This document shows, in pieces, positions 1 to 6,156 of a stretch of 15,499 nt of DNA. The position numbers were made by a program, and so were the translations under genes. The notes beneath the pieces were generated by a model. That model ran no database searches and had not been told where the DNA came from. It worked only from the letters and a program-made list of their open reading frames with translations. Origin of the DNA: JBOGUF01 sp050696075 (GTDB lineage Bacteria; Chloroflexota; Chloroflexia; Thermomicrobiales; UBA6265); the NCBI GenBank assembly GCA_050696075.1, contig JBOGUF010000214.1, positions 1-15,499 on the forward strand. The letters run 5' to 3'. Each line of letters starts with the position of its first letter. The first letter of the stretch is position 1.

Positions 1-29
1 GCGCCCCACCATTGCCGTGCAGAGGCCAA

Positions 30-2387
30 TCAGTCCACCGCACTGGCTGGCTGCCCCCGCGCCTCGTTGATCGCCCGCCAGACCTTTTCCGCGGTGAACG
101 GCATGTCGAGGTGGGTGATGCCGAACGCCGAGAGGGCGTCGATGACCGCGTTGGCAATCGCCGGCGTCGAGCCGATCGTGGCCGCTTCGCCGATCCCCTT
201 CGCCCCGAGCGGGTTGAGGTGGGTCTTCGTTTCGGTGTGGTGCGTCTCGAAGGCGGGGAAGTTGGCAGCCTTCGGCACCGCGTAGTCGTTGAGGGTGCCG
301 GTTAGCAGTTCGCCGCTGGTGTCGTAGATCACCTCCTCGAAGAGAGCCTGGCCGATGCCCTGCGCCAGTCCGCCGTGGACCTGCCCCTCGACCAACATCG
401 GGCTGATGATGACCCCGCAGTCGTCGACCGAAACGTACTTCGTGATCTTGATCTCGCCCGTCTCCGGGAAGATCTCAACCACGGCAACGTGCGTGCCGAA
501 GGGGAAAGTTTCGTCGGCCGGCTTGAAGAAGTCGGTTGTCTCCAGCCCTACGTCGATGTCGTCGGGGAGGTCGCCGCTGTACGCCTTGTCGGCGATTTCG
601 GCCAGCGAGAGACCGCGCGTCGGCACGCCCTTGACTCGGTACGTGCCCTCGGCAAGCTCGACGTCGTCCAGCGCCGCTTCCAGTAGGTGGGCCGCGATCC
701 GCTTCGACTTCTCGTTGAGCTTCTTCAGCGAGAGCATCAGCGCGCTGCCGCCGACGACGAGGCCGCGGCTCCCCATCGTGCCGTTGCCCATCGGGTTGCT
801 GGCCGTGTCGCCGTGGTGGACGACGATCGACTCGAAGTCGGCGCCGAGGTGATCGGCGGTGAGTTGGGCGAAGGTCGTCTCCTGGCCTTGCCCGTGCGGC
901 GAGATGCCGGTGAAGATCGAGACGGCGCCAGTCGGCTCGACCCGCACCTTGGCGCTGTCATACGGCCCGAAGCCGCAGATCTCGACATACGACGCGATGC
1001 CGACGCCCAGGTAGCGGCCTTCTTGCCGCGCCGACGCTTGTTCCTGGCGCAGTCTGGCGTAGCCCGCGGCGTCGAGCGCCTTGTCGAGCGTCTTCTCGTA
1101 TTCGCCCGAGTCGTAGTGTTCGCCGGAGAGGGTCGTATAGGGGAACTTGTCGGGGGTGATGAAGTTGACCCGCCGCACGTCAGCGGGATCGAGGCCGCCT
1201 TCGTCCGCGATGAGATCCACGAGGCGCTCCAGATAGTAGGCGGCCTCCGGGCGGCCCGCGCCGCGGTAGGCGCCGTTCGCCATCGTGTTGGTGTAGACCC
1301 CGGTCACGCGGTAGTCGAGGTTCGGGATGTCGTAGGGGCCGGTCGCCATGACCCAGGTGGCCCACGCGAGGTCGAGCGCCTTCGGGTAGGCGCCGGAGTC
1401 GAGGACGATTCGCGCTCGCAAACCGGTGATCTTGCCGTTCGCGGCCGCCGCGACCTCGAAGTCGGCCCACTGGTTGCGGCCGTGGTTCGTGGCGAGTAGG
1501 TTTTCGCTGCGCGTCTCGATCCACTTCACCGGTTTCGTTTGGTCGAAGGCGATCGCGGCGACGACGAACTCCTCGGGGTAGACGCCGATCTTGCAGCCGA
1601 AGGCACCGCCGACTTCCGGCGCAATGAACCGCACTTGGCTTTCGCTCAAACCAAGCGCCCGCGCGATGTCCTTGCGATTCCAGTGGGGCGCCTGCGTCGA
1701 GCTCCACATCGTCGTGCCGCGCGTGATCGGGTCGGGCGCGGCCACGCAGCCGCGGGGTTCGATCGGCAAGGGAAAGACGCGATTCGCCCGGATGCGGGCG
1801 CTCAGCCTGATCGCAGCGTCGGCCAGCGCCGCGTCGACGTCCCCGTGGACCGTCTCCTCGCGCACACTGATATTGTTTTTCACCTCGTCGTAGAGGATCG
1901 GTGCGCCCTCCTCCATCGCCGCGTAGGGATCAGTGACCGCGTCGAGCGGCTCGAAATCGACCTGGACGGCCTCGGCGGCGTCCCGCGCGACCGCCGCCGA
2001 GGTGGCGACGACGGCCGCGATGCCCTCGCCGACGTAGCGCACTTTACCGACCGCCAATGGTGGCACGTCGGGTACTGGGATCCCCTCGTCGGCCGCGACT
2101 TCCTCGCTGGCCTGCTCGCCGGTTTCGCTGGCGCCAGCGGTGTCCGGCGTTTGCTTGAAAATGCGGTTGAGATCGTCAGCCGTGTAGACGGCGACGACGC
2201 CGGGGATCGCCAGCGCATCGCTGGCGTCGATGCCGTTGATCCGGGCATGAGCATAGGGACCGCGGACGACCGCTACATGCAGCATCCCCGGCAAATGCAG
2301 ATCGTCAACATAGGTCGAAGAACCGGTGATCAACCGGGGGTCTTCCTTGCGGCGGACGCGTGCCCCGACGTAGCGGCTCAGGACCAT
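30..2387 (-). CDS. Molybdenum hydroxylase large subunit (CoxL-like, form II)
   Basis: Large, molybdopterin-cytosine-dinucleotide-binding subunit of a xanthine oxidase/CO dehydrogenase-family hydroxylase, which normally works with a FAD subunit and a 2Fe-2S subunit. Seen: N-terminal hammerhead domain (VGARVRRKEDPRLITG, then GEGIAAVVA), PIEPRG near residue 210, the cofactor loop GGAFGCK near 260, and a C-terminal GAKGIGEAATIG holding the catalytic Glu. The active-site loop is AYRGAGR (about residues 373-379), the form II signature; true form I CO dehydrogenases carry AYxCSFR, so the substrate is not known and CO is not implied. Start chosen at ATG 2387 (785 aa), about 9 nt after GGTGGAG; a GTG at 2402 would add five residues but has a purine run directly abutting it. 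The gene is complete. Partner subunit genes are not in the window and may lie beyond its left edge. Confidence 0.93.
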   Translation of the reverse strand: MVLSRYVGARVRRKEDPRLITGSSTYVDDLHLPGMLHVAVVRGPYAHARINGIDASDALAIPGVVAVYTADDLNRIFKQTPDTAGASETGEQASEEVAADEGIPVPDVPPLAVGKVRYVGEGIAAVVATSAAVARDAAEAVQVDFEPLDAVTDPYAAMEEGAPILYDEVKNNISVREETVHGDVDAALADAAIRLSARIRANRVFPLPIEPRGCVAAPDPITRGTTMWSSTQAPHWNRKDIARALGLSESQVRFIAPEVGGAFGCKIGVYPEEFVVAAIAFDQTKPVKWIETRSENLLATNHGRNQWADFEVAAAANGKITGLRARIVLDSGAYPKALDLAWATWVMATGPYDIPNLDYRVTGVYTNTMANGAYRGAGRPEAAYYLERLVDLIADEGGLDPADVRRVNFITPDKFPYTTLSGEHYDSGEYEKTLDKALDAAGYARLRQEQASARQEGRYLGVGIASYVEICGFGPYDSAKVRVEPTGAVSIFTGISPHGQGQETTFAQLTADHLGADFESIVVHHGDTASNPMGNGTMGSRGLVVGGSALMLSLKKLNEKSKRIAAHLLEAALDDVELAEGTYRVKGVPTRGLSLAEIADKAYSGDLPDDIDVGLETTDFFKPADETFPFGTHVAVVEIFPETGEIKITKYVSVDDCGVIISPMLVEGQVHGGLAQGIGQALFEEVIYDTSGELLTGTLNDYAVPKAANFPAFETHHTETKTHLNPLGAKGIGEAATIGSTPAIANAVIDALSAFGITHLDMPFTAEKVWRAINEARGQPASAVD

Positions 2388-2467
2388 GGTGTCGTTCTCC
2401 ACCCCTCACGATGAGCGACGTGCCAGCCCACCGGACACGTCTCGATTGCCAATGTCGAAGTGGATGC

Positions 2468-2495
2468 ATTGTACCGGGAGTTGGCAGGGTGGCAA
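2468..2495 (-). promoter_or_regulatory. Sigma70-type promoter of the molybdenum hydroxylase gene
   Basis: Read on the minus strand, TTGCCA (2495-2490, 5/6 match to the -35 consensus) is followed after 16 nt by TACAAT (2473-2468, 5/6 match to the -10 consensus). This predicts transcription starting near 2461, about 75 nt before the ATG at 2387. The hydroxylase therefore probably has its own promoter, separate from the regulator gene upstream. Confidence 0.6.
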
Positions 2496-2500
2496 GGAGC

Positions 2501-2572
2501 GTGCCGAGTGCCGAGTACCGAGTCCTGGGTGCTGACGGCTAGAGGCTTGGATCTTGGGCCTAGCCGCGAGCT
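2501..2572. repeat. Degenerate direct and inverted repeat after the regulator gene
   Basis: This strip holds three tandem near-copies of a TGCCGAGT-like heptamer/octamer (2501-2525), then an imperfect hairpin built on GGCTAG and CTAGCC (about 2539-2564). The GCCGAGT unit is the same as that building the long palindrome at 9623-9754, so this may be a decayed copy of the same dispersed repeat. There is no T-run, so it does not look like an intrinsic terminator. Confidence 0.4.
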
Positions 2573-2573
2573 C

Positions 2574-3344
2574 CTAGCTCTTGCCGGGCCGGTCGGTGGC
2601 GGTGGCCGCGGACACCGCGGGCGGGGGTGAGCTGCTGCCGGCGCTGGTGATGCCGCGCCCATCGTCGTCGATCGTCAGCCAGCCGCGACGGAGCGCCGTG
2701 ACCACGGCCTGCGTGCGGTCGTTGACCGCCAGCTTGCGCAGAATCGACGTGACGTGGTTCTTGACCGTCTGGGCGCTGATGCCGAGCGCGTAGCCGATCT
2801 CGGCGTTAGTCATGCCGTCGCTGACCTTGCGCAAGATTTCCAGTTCGCGGTCGGTCAACGGGGCGTAGGCGCTGGTGGGGGCGAGCCCCGTCAGGCTGGC
2901 GGCGCGGAACTGCTCAAGGACGCGGGCGGCGACGTACGGCTTTTCGAGCAGTTGCTCGTTGATGACGTATTCACCGGTTGAAGCCCGGCGAATGAGCGAG
3001 ATGAGCTTTTCCTCGGCGGTGTCCTGATCGCAATAGGCGGAGGCGCCGGCGCGGATCGCTTCGAACAGCTCGTCGTCGCTTTCGTGCGGCGAGACGATGA
3101 TGGTGTTGATCGCCGGGAATCGCCGGCGCATCTCCGAGGCAGCGGTGAGGCCGGGCGCATCAGCCATCGTGGTGCCCAGCAGGATCACGTCCGGCAACAT
3201 TTCGTCGGCGAGCCTGAAGCCTTCGGCCGCGGTCGCGGCCGAGCCGATAACCTCGATCTGGGCGTCGCTTTCCAGGACAGCGGCGATTCCACGCCGAAAC
3301 AATGTTTCCCGGCCGACAATCAGCACGCGAATCACGTCGCTCAT
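2574..3344 (-). CDS. NarL/LuxR-type regulator with a degenerate receiver domain
   Basis: 256-aa cytoplasmic DNA-binding regulator. Residues 1-125 have the receiver fold pattern (IRVLIV, then DVILL, then AIRAGASAY); residues 163-223 are a LuxR/GerE helix-turn-helix (LTDRELEILRKVSDG, TNAEIGYALGISAQTVKNHV). A 33-residue low-complexity Ser/Pro/Ala tail follows. The receiver chemistry appears lost: the metal-binding acidic pair is Gly11-Arg12, the phospho-acceptor Asp position is Gly57 (DVILLG instead of DVVLMD), and the conserved Lys before D108 is Gln107. Only a Ser (85) at the switch Thr/Ser position remains. It is therefore expected to work without phosphorylation, perhaps by ligand binding or constitutively. 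No histidine kinase lies nearby. Start ATG is supported by AAAGGACAG just upstream. Its targets are unknown; the downstream molybdenum hydroxylase is a candidate by position only. Confidence 0.9.
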   Translation of the reverse strand: MSDVIRVLIVGRETLFRRGIAAVLESDAQIEVIGSAATAAEGFRLADEMLPDVILLGTTMADAPGLTAASEMRRRFPAINTIIVSPHESDDELFEAIRAGASAYCDQDTAEEKLISLIRRASTGEYVINEQLLEKPYVAARVLEQFRAASLTGLAPTSAYAPLTDRELEILRKVSDGMTNAEIGYALGISAQTVKNHVTSILRKLAVNDRTQAVVTALRRGWLTIDDDGRGITSAGSSSPPPAVSAATATDRPGKS

Positions 3345-3359
3345 CTACTGTCCTTTCGG

Positions 3360-3381
3360 CGATCGGGACTCGATCCGATCG
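3360..3381. promoter_or_regulatory. Inverted repeat just upstream of the regulator start
   Basis: CGATCGG (3360-3366) and CCGATCG (3375-3381) form a 7-bp dyad with an 8-nt spacer, ending about 15 nt before the regulator ATG. It could be an operator for autoregulation by a dimeric LuxR-type protein or a hairpin in the 5' leader. This is inference from position and symmetry only. Confidence 0.3.
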
Positions 3382-3549
3382 CGCTGGGCAGGATGCGCGC
3401 TCAATCATGCCCGGATTGTTGTGTTGCAAACCGGCGCCCCGCGACCATACCGGCCAGTCCCCGCGGTACGCACTTGATAAGCGCGATGACGTGCCGCCGA
3501 CCTGCCGATAGCCCTTCCGCTTCGCGAGGAACCCCACCGTATTCCCGCT

Positions 3550-3579
3550 ATTGTACTGTACCTCGCATCAAGATGAAAA
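3550..3579 (-). promoter_or_regulatory. Possible promoter of the degenerate-receiver regulator
   Basis: On the minus strand a good -10 hexamer, TACAAT (3555-3550), is preceded by TTTTCA (3579-3574, 4/6) at 18 nt. It lies in the 262-nt gap between dapB and the regulator gene and would give a leader of about 200 nt. The -35 is weak, so this is tentative. Apart from this and the dyad at 3360-3381 I see nothing defined in the gap. Confidence 0.35.
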
Positions 3580-3606
3580 AGCCCTGCCGCCGAAACCGCC
3601 GAACGG

Positions 3607-4386
3607 TCACGGAACCGTCGTCAAGTCGGCCATCGCGTACAGACCCGGCGGTCTGCCCGCCACGAAGCGTGCCGCGCGCAACGCCCCCATGGCAAAGGTG
3701 CGCCGGCTATAGGCGCGGTGGGCGACGCGGATCTCCTCTCCTTCGTCCGCGAGCAGGATGACGTGCTCGCCGCTGTTGCCGCCAGCGCGCACCGCGTGGA
3801 TGCCAAGTTCGCCGGACGTGCGCGGCGCCACTCCCTGGCGGCCGTAAATGGCTCGCTCGGCCAGATTGGCGCCACGCGCCGAGAGGATCGCCTCCGCCAG
3901 GGCGAGGGCGGTGCCGGATGGGGCGTCCGCCTTGTGCCGGTGATGCGTCTCGACGATCTCCACGTCGTAACCGTCAAGCGCGCGGATCAGGCCGGGCAGG
4001 ATGCCGAGGAGCGCGTTGAGTCCGACGCTCATGTTTCGGGCGTGGAAGACGGGAACGACAGCGGCGACGTCTCGCAGCGCCTCGGACTGATTGGCCGACA
4101 GACCGGTGACACCGCTGACGAAGGGCGTATTCGCGCCGGCACAGGCCCGCGCGTGCGCGACGGTCGCCTCCGGCGACGTGAAGTCGACCAGCACGTCGAC
4201 TGCCGGCAAGATCTCTTCGACGTGCTCCACGAGTGGCACGTCCGGGCGGCCGCCATTCAGCCGCGCGAGGGCGCCCGGTCGAACCACACCGGCGACGATC
4301 TGCACCCCCTCGACGCTGTGACCGGCGACCGTGATTTCCTGTCCCATCCGGCCGAGAATGCCGGCGATGGCGATGTGTGTGGGCAT
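3607..4386 (-). CDS. dapB: 4-hydroxy-tetrahydrodipicolinate reductase
   Basis: Reduces 4-hydroxy-tetrahydrodipicolinate with NAD(P)H to tetrahydrodipicolinate, the second dedicated step of diaminopimelate/lysine synthesis, in the cytoplasm. The 259-aa product has the N-terminal nucleotide-binding motif GILGRMG (residues 9-15), VDFTSPEA (68-75) and the catalytic/substrate signature ETHHRHKADAPSGTA (146-160). The start is fixed by AGAGGAG 7-8 nt before the ATG at 4386; the open frame continues upstream to 4518 but that part has no homology-like content and overlaps the end of dapA. It lies 118 nt downstream of dapA on the same strand and probably shares its T-box-controlled transcript, with a G/C-rich hairpin between the two genes. 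Confidence 0.96.
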   Translation of the reverse strand: MPTHIAIAGILGRMGQEITVAGHSVEGVQIVAGVVRPGALARLNGGRPDVPLVEHVEEILPAVDVLVDFTSPEATVAHARACAGANTPFVSGVTGLSANQSEALRDVAAVVPVFHARNMSVGLNALLGILPGLIRALDGYDVEIVETHHRHKADAPSGTALALAEAILSARGANLAERAIYGRQGVAPRTSGELGIHAVRAGGNSGEHVILLADEGEEIRVAHRAYSRRTFAMGALRAARFVAGRPPGLYAMADLTTVP

Positions 4387-4411
4387 GATGCGTTCTCCTC
4401 TGGCGCGGACG

Positions 4412-4498
4412 GCCCCCCCCGGCCCCCCAATCCTGGGGGGAGCACGACGGACGACGACGTGGCTTCGTCTCCCCTCAAACTTGGGGGGCCGGGGGGGC
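4412..4498. repeat. G/C-run inverted repeat between dapA and dapB
   Basis: Arms at 4412-4430 and 4481-4498, each a run of C or G, then GG/CC, then six C or G and AA/TT, pair over about 18 bp with a single one-base length difference. Each half also folds alone (CCCCCC-AATCCT-GGGGGG at 4423-4440; CCCC-tcaaactt-GGGG at 4471-4486), so alternative cruciforms are possible. In the dapAB transcript this makes a very stable hairpin without a U-run. The paired long G-tracts on both strands could also form G-quadruplexes. Confidence 0.7.
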
Positions 4499-4504
4499 AC
4501 GTGC

Positions 4505-5416
4505 CTACGCGGCCGCAACCCTTGTTAGGCCGAATGCGCGTAAGGCTGCCTCCAAACGCCGCCGGTTGGGATCAGACATCGCGGTCAAAGGCAGGCGGAG
4601 TTCGTCGGAGCAGAGACCAAGGATGCCGGCGGCGGTCTTGACGGCGGTCGGGTTGTTCTCGATGAACATCGCCCGGCAGAGATCGAAGAGACGGGCGTGG
4701 ACGGTGCGGGCGGTTGCGAAATCGCCGCGCAGCGCCGCCGCGGTCAGGTCGGCCACTGGCCGCGGCACGATGTTGGAGACGACCGAGATCACGCCGCGAC
4801 CGCCGACGCTCATGATCGGCAGCGTCAGCGAATCGTCGCCAGAGAGGAGGCCGAAGTGGTCCGGCGCGCCGATGACGATCTCGCTCACCTGATCGAGCGA
4901 ACCGCTTGCCTCCTTGACGGCAACGATCGTCGGGATCTCCGCCAGGCGCAGAATCGTTTCCGGTTGCATGTTGATGCCGGTCCGCCCGGGCACGTTGTAA
5001 AGGACCAACGGGAGATCGGACGCCTCGGCGATGGCGGCATAGTGCCGGTAGAGTCCCTCTTGGGTCGGCTTGTTGTAGTACGGAACGACGACTAGGGCGG
5101 CATCGGCTCCCGCGGACCGCGCATGGCGGGTCTGCTCGATCGTGACCCGCGTGTTGTTCGTGCCCGTGCCGGCGATCACGGGAAGGCGCCCCGCCGCCTG
5201 GTCAATGACGACCTCGACGACGCGGGCGTGCTCGGCCGCGGTCATCGTCACCGACTCGCCGGTCGTGCCGCATGGGACGAGGCCGGAGGCGCCGTTGGCG
5301 ATCTGAAAGTCGACGAGTCGGCGCAGCGCCGGCTCGTCGATCTCGCCATGGCGAAATGGGGTGATGAGAGCGGTGAAGCTGCCAGTGAAGGTTGGGGTCG
5401 TGGACAACGCGCGCAT
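4505..5416 (-). CDS. dapA: 4-hydroxy-tetrahydrodipicolinate synthase
   Basis: Condenses pyruvate with aspartate semialdehyde, the first committed step to diaminopimelate and lysine; cytoplasmic TIM-barrel aldolase. The 303-aa product has GTTGE (50-54), the PYYNKPTQEG region (112-121), YNVPGRTG with the catalytic Tyr140, and the Schiff-base Lys168 in VKEASG. Length is typical. ATG at 5416 follows AAAAGGAG at good distance. It is the first gene of a dapA-dapB pair; the 5' leader extends over 600 nt upstream and carries a lysine-type T-box and terminator on the same strand, so expression should rise when tRNA-Lys is uncharged. Confidence 0.97.
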   Translation of the reverse strand: MRALSTTPTFTGSFTALITPFRHGEIDEPALRRLVDFQIANGASGLVPCGTTGESVTMTAAEHARVVEVVIDQAAGRLPVIAGTGTNNTRVTIEQTRHARSAGADAALVVVPYYNKPTQEGLYRHYAAIAEASDLPLVLYNVPGRTGINMQPETILRLAEIPTIVAVKEASGSLDQVSEIVIGAPDHFGLLSGDDSLTLPIMSVGGRGVISVVSNIVPRPVADLTAAALRGDFATARTVHARLFDLCRAMFIENNPTAVKTAAGILGLCSDELRLPLTAMSDPNRRRLEAALRAFGLTRVAAA

Positions 5417-5577
5417 GATGCACTCCTTTTGGTCTGGCTGTGATGCCTATCGTCGTATGGGCACGACGACCTACCCCTACGAATCCGGGCGGTCTGGTTC
5501 GAGGTTCGCGGTTGGCGAAAGAAACGGTGAAGCGAGGGTTGGTTAGGCGAGGCGCCGCCGGCAAGGGGCCGGGACGC

Positions 5578-5673
5578 CTAGGGCTTGGTGCGTGAGCAGA
5601 GGGAGTGGTCGCGGCGCACATGGTGGCCGCGTGGTATTTGAGACAGATGGAGAAGCGATCGGACCGGGTGCAT
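5578..5673 (-). CDS. 31-codon ORF in the dapA leader
   Basis: An ATG at 5673 is preceded by GGGAGGTGACC, close to a perfect Shine-Dalgarno sequence at ideal spacing and the strongest in the window. It opens a 31-codon frame ending in TAG. The peptide begins MHPVRSLLHLSQIPRG and ends SLCSRTKP; it is basic with several Leu and His. I do not recognise it. It lies downstream of the T-box terminator and 161 nt before dapA, so it would be translated only from read-through mRNA. It may be a leader peptide, a small protein, or chance. No codon run suggests classical attenuation. Confidence 0.4.
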   Translation of the reverse strand: MHPVRSLLHLSQIPRGHHVRRDHSLCSRTKP

Positions 5674-5726
5674 GGTCACCTCCCGCGATTGATGCGGAAC
5701 GCGACACCCGCGGCGGCGACCGGCGA

Positions 5727-5770
5727 CTTAAACAACAGCACCGCCGGCCCCCTGATGGGGACGAGCGGTG
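5727..5770 (-). terminator. Intrinsic terminator of the T-box leader
   Basis: On the minus strand a 14-nt arm starting CACCGC and ending CCCC (5770-5757), an ATCA loop, and a 14-nt arm of GGGGG then CCGGCGGTG (5752-5739) pair with one mismatch and two G-U pairs. A U-rich stretch (UGUUGUUU) follows. The 5' arm overlaps the sequence needed for the antiterminator, as expected for a transcription-attenuating T-box. Confidence 0.8.
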
Positions 5771-6042
5771 TCTGGCTCGTGGTACCACCCCACTTCGCCG
5801 CCGTTCAGGAGCGGCGGCCTTTTCCGCACGGCGCGTCGTCGCGCGATGCGTCGGCTCTGTAACGGGAGCCGATTGGTATCAGCCCGTTGCCGCCTACTAA
5901 GCCCGGTCGCCCGGATCGTTGGGGGCAAGGCTCCGAGGTCTTTTTCCCTGGCGTTCCCGGTCCCGCTTCGCAGCGACCGCGGTTCTCTGACCCGCTCCGG
6001 CCAGGTACTCGTCCTCATCATCGCCTGGTTCTTCGGTTGTCA
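5727..6042 (-). promoter_or_regulatory. T-box riboswitch, lysine specifier (AAG), upstream of dapAB
   Basis: Read on the minus strand, the leader has the parts of a T-box in order. The Stem I base pairs AGGC (6026-6023) with GCCT (5931-5928) and GAGG (6016-6013) with CCTC (5938-5935). The specifier loop has AGTA on its 5' side (6009-6006) and GAA-A-AAG-A on its 3' side (5946-5939), closed by CCTGGC/GCCAGG. The layout GAA-N-codon-A matches the family pattern, making AAG (Lys) at 5942-5940 the specifier. AGAGA and GCTGCGAAG lie in distal Stem I. A 7-bp Stem III (5818-5797) follows, then the T-box GGGGTGGTACCACG (5791-5778). The antiterminator pairs GGGG and ACGAGC with GCTCGT and CCCC around the UGGUACC bulge; the terminator at 5770-5739 competes. 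Uncharged tRNA-Lys should favour read-through into dapA. Confidence 0.9.
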
Positions 6043-6048
6043 GGAGAG

Positions 6049-6077
6049 AACCTATCAGCCCACGTTCGGGTTGTCAA
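6049..6077 (-). promoter_or_regulatory. Promoter of the T-box/dapAB transcript
   Basis: On the minus strand a perfect -35 TTGACA (6077-6072) is followed after exactly 17 nt by TAGGTT (6054-6049), with a TG one base before it (extended -10). The predicted start is about 6042, just upstream of T-box Stem I. It lies within the 5' region of the divergent TIM-barrel gene. Confidence 0.75.
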
Positions 6078-6156
6078 CGCCCAGCGAGGCGGTTTCGCAA
6101 TGCGCGAGTCGGTGGGAGAATGCCGCGCGAGTCGAGTGAACGGGAAAGGGGGAAGG

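Noticed and set aside
687..1499. Long plus-strand open frame (270 codons) opposite the molybdenum hydroxylase gene
   Set aside because: The minus-strand frame carries clear conserved motifs; the antisense frame is Arg/Asp/Val-rich GC-driven sequence with no recognisable domain. The same holds for 1539-2414 and the other antisense frames there.
3575..3606. Possible terminator after dapB (GC-rich stretch then TTTTT on the minus strand)
   Set aside because: The GC-rich part (CGGCGGTTTCGGCGGCAGGGC) does not form a convincing stem directly before the T-run.
4387..4518. N-terminal extension of dapB to an upstream start
   Set aside because: It overlaps dapA and translates the G/C-run repeat into Pro/Arg-rich sequence; the true start is marked by AGAGGAG and the conserved Rossmann strand.
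5543..5788. 81-codon minus-strand frame across the T-box terminator
   Set aside because: It starts inside the T-box sequence, is Arg/Ser/Pro-rich and overlaps a well-supported RNA structure; the SD-led 31-codon frame in another frame is the better candidate.
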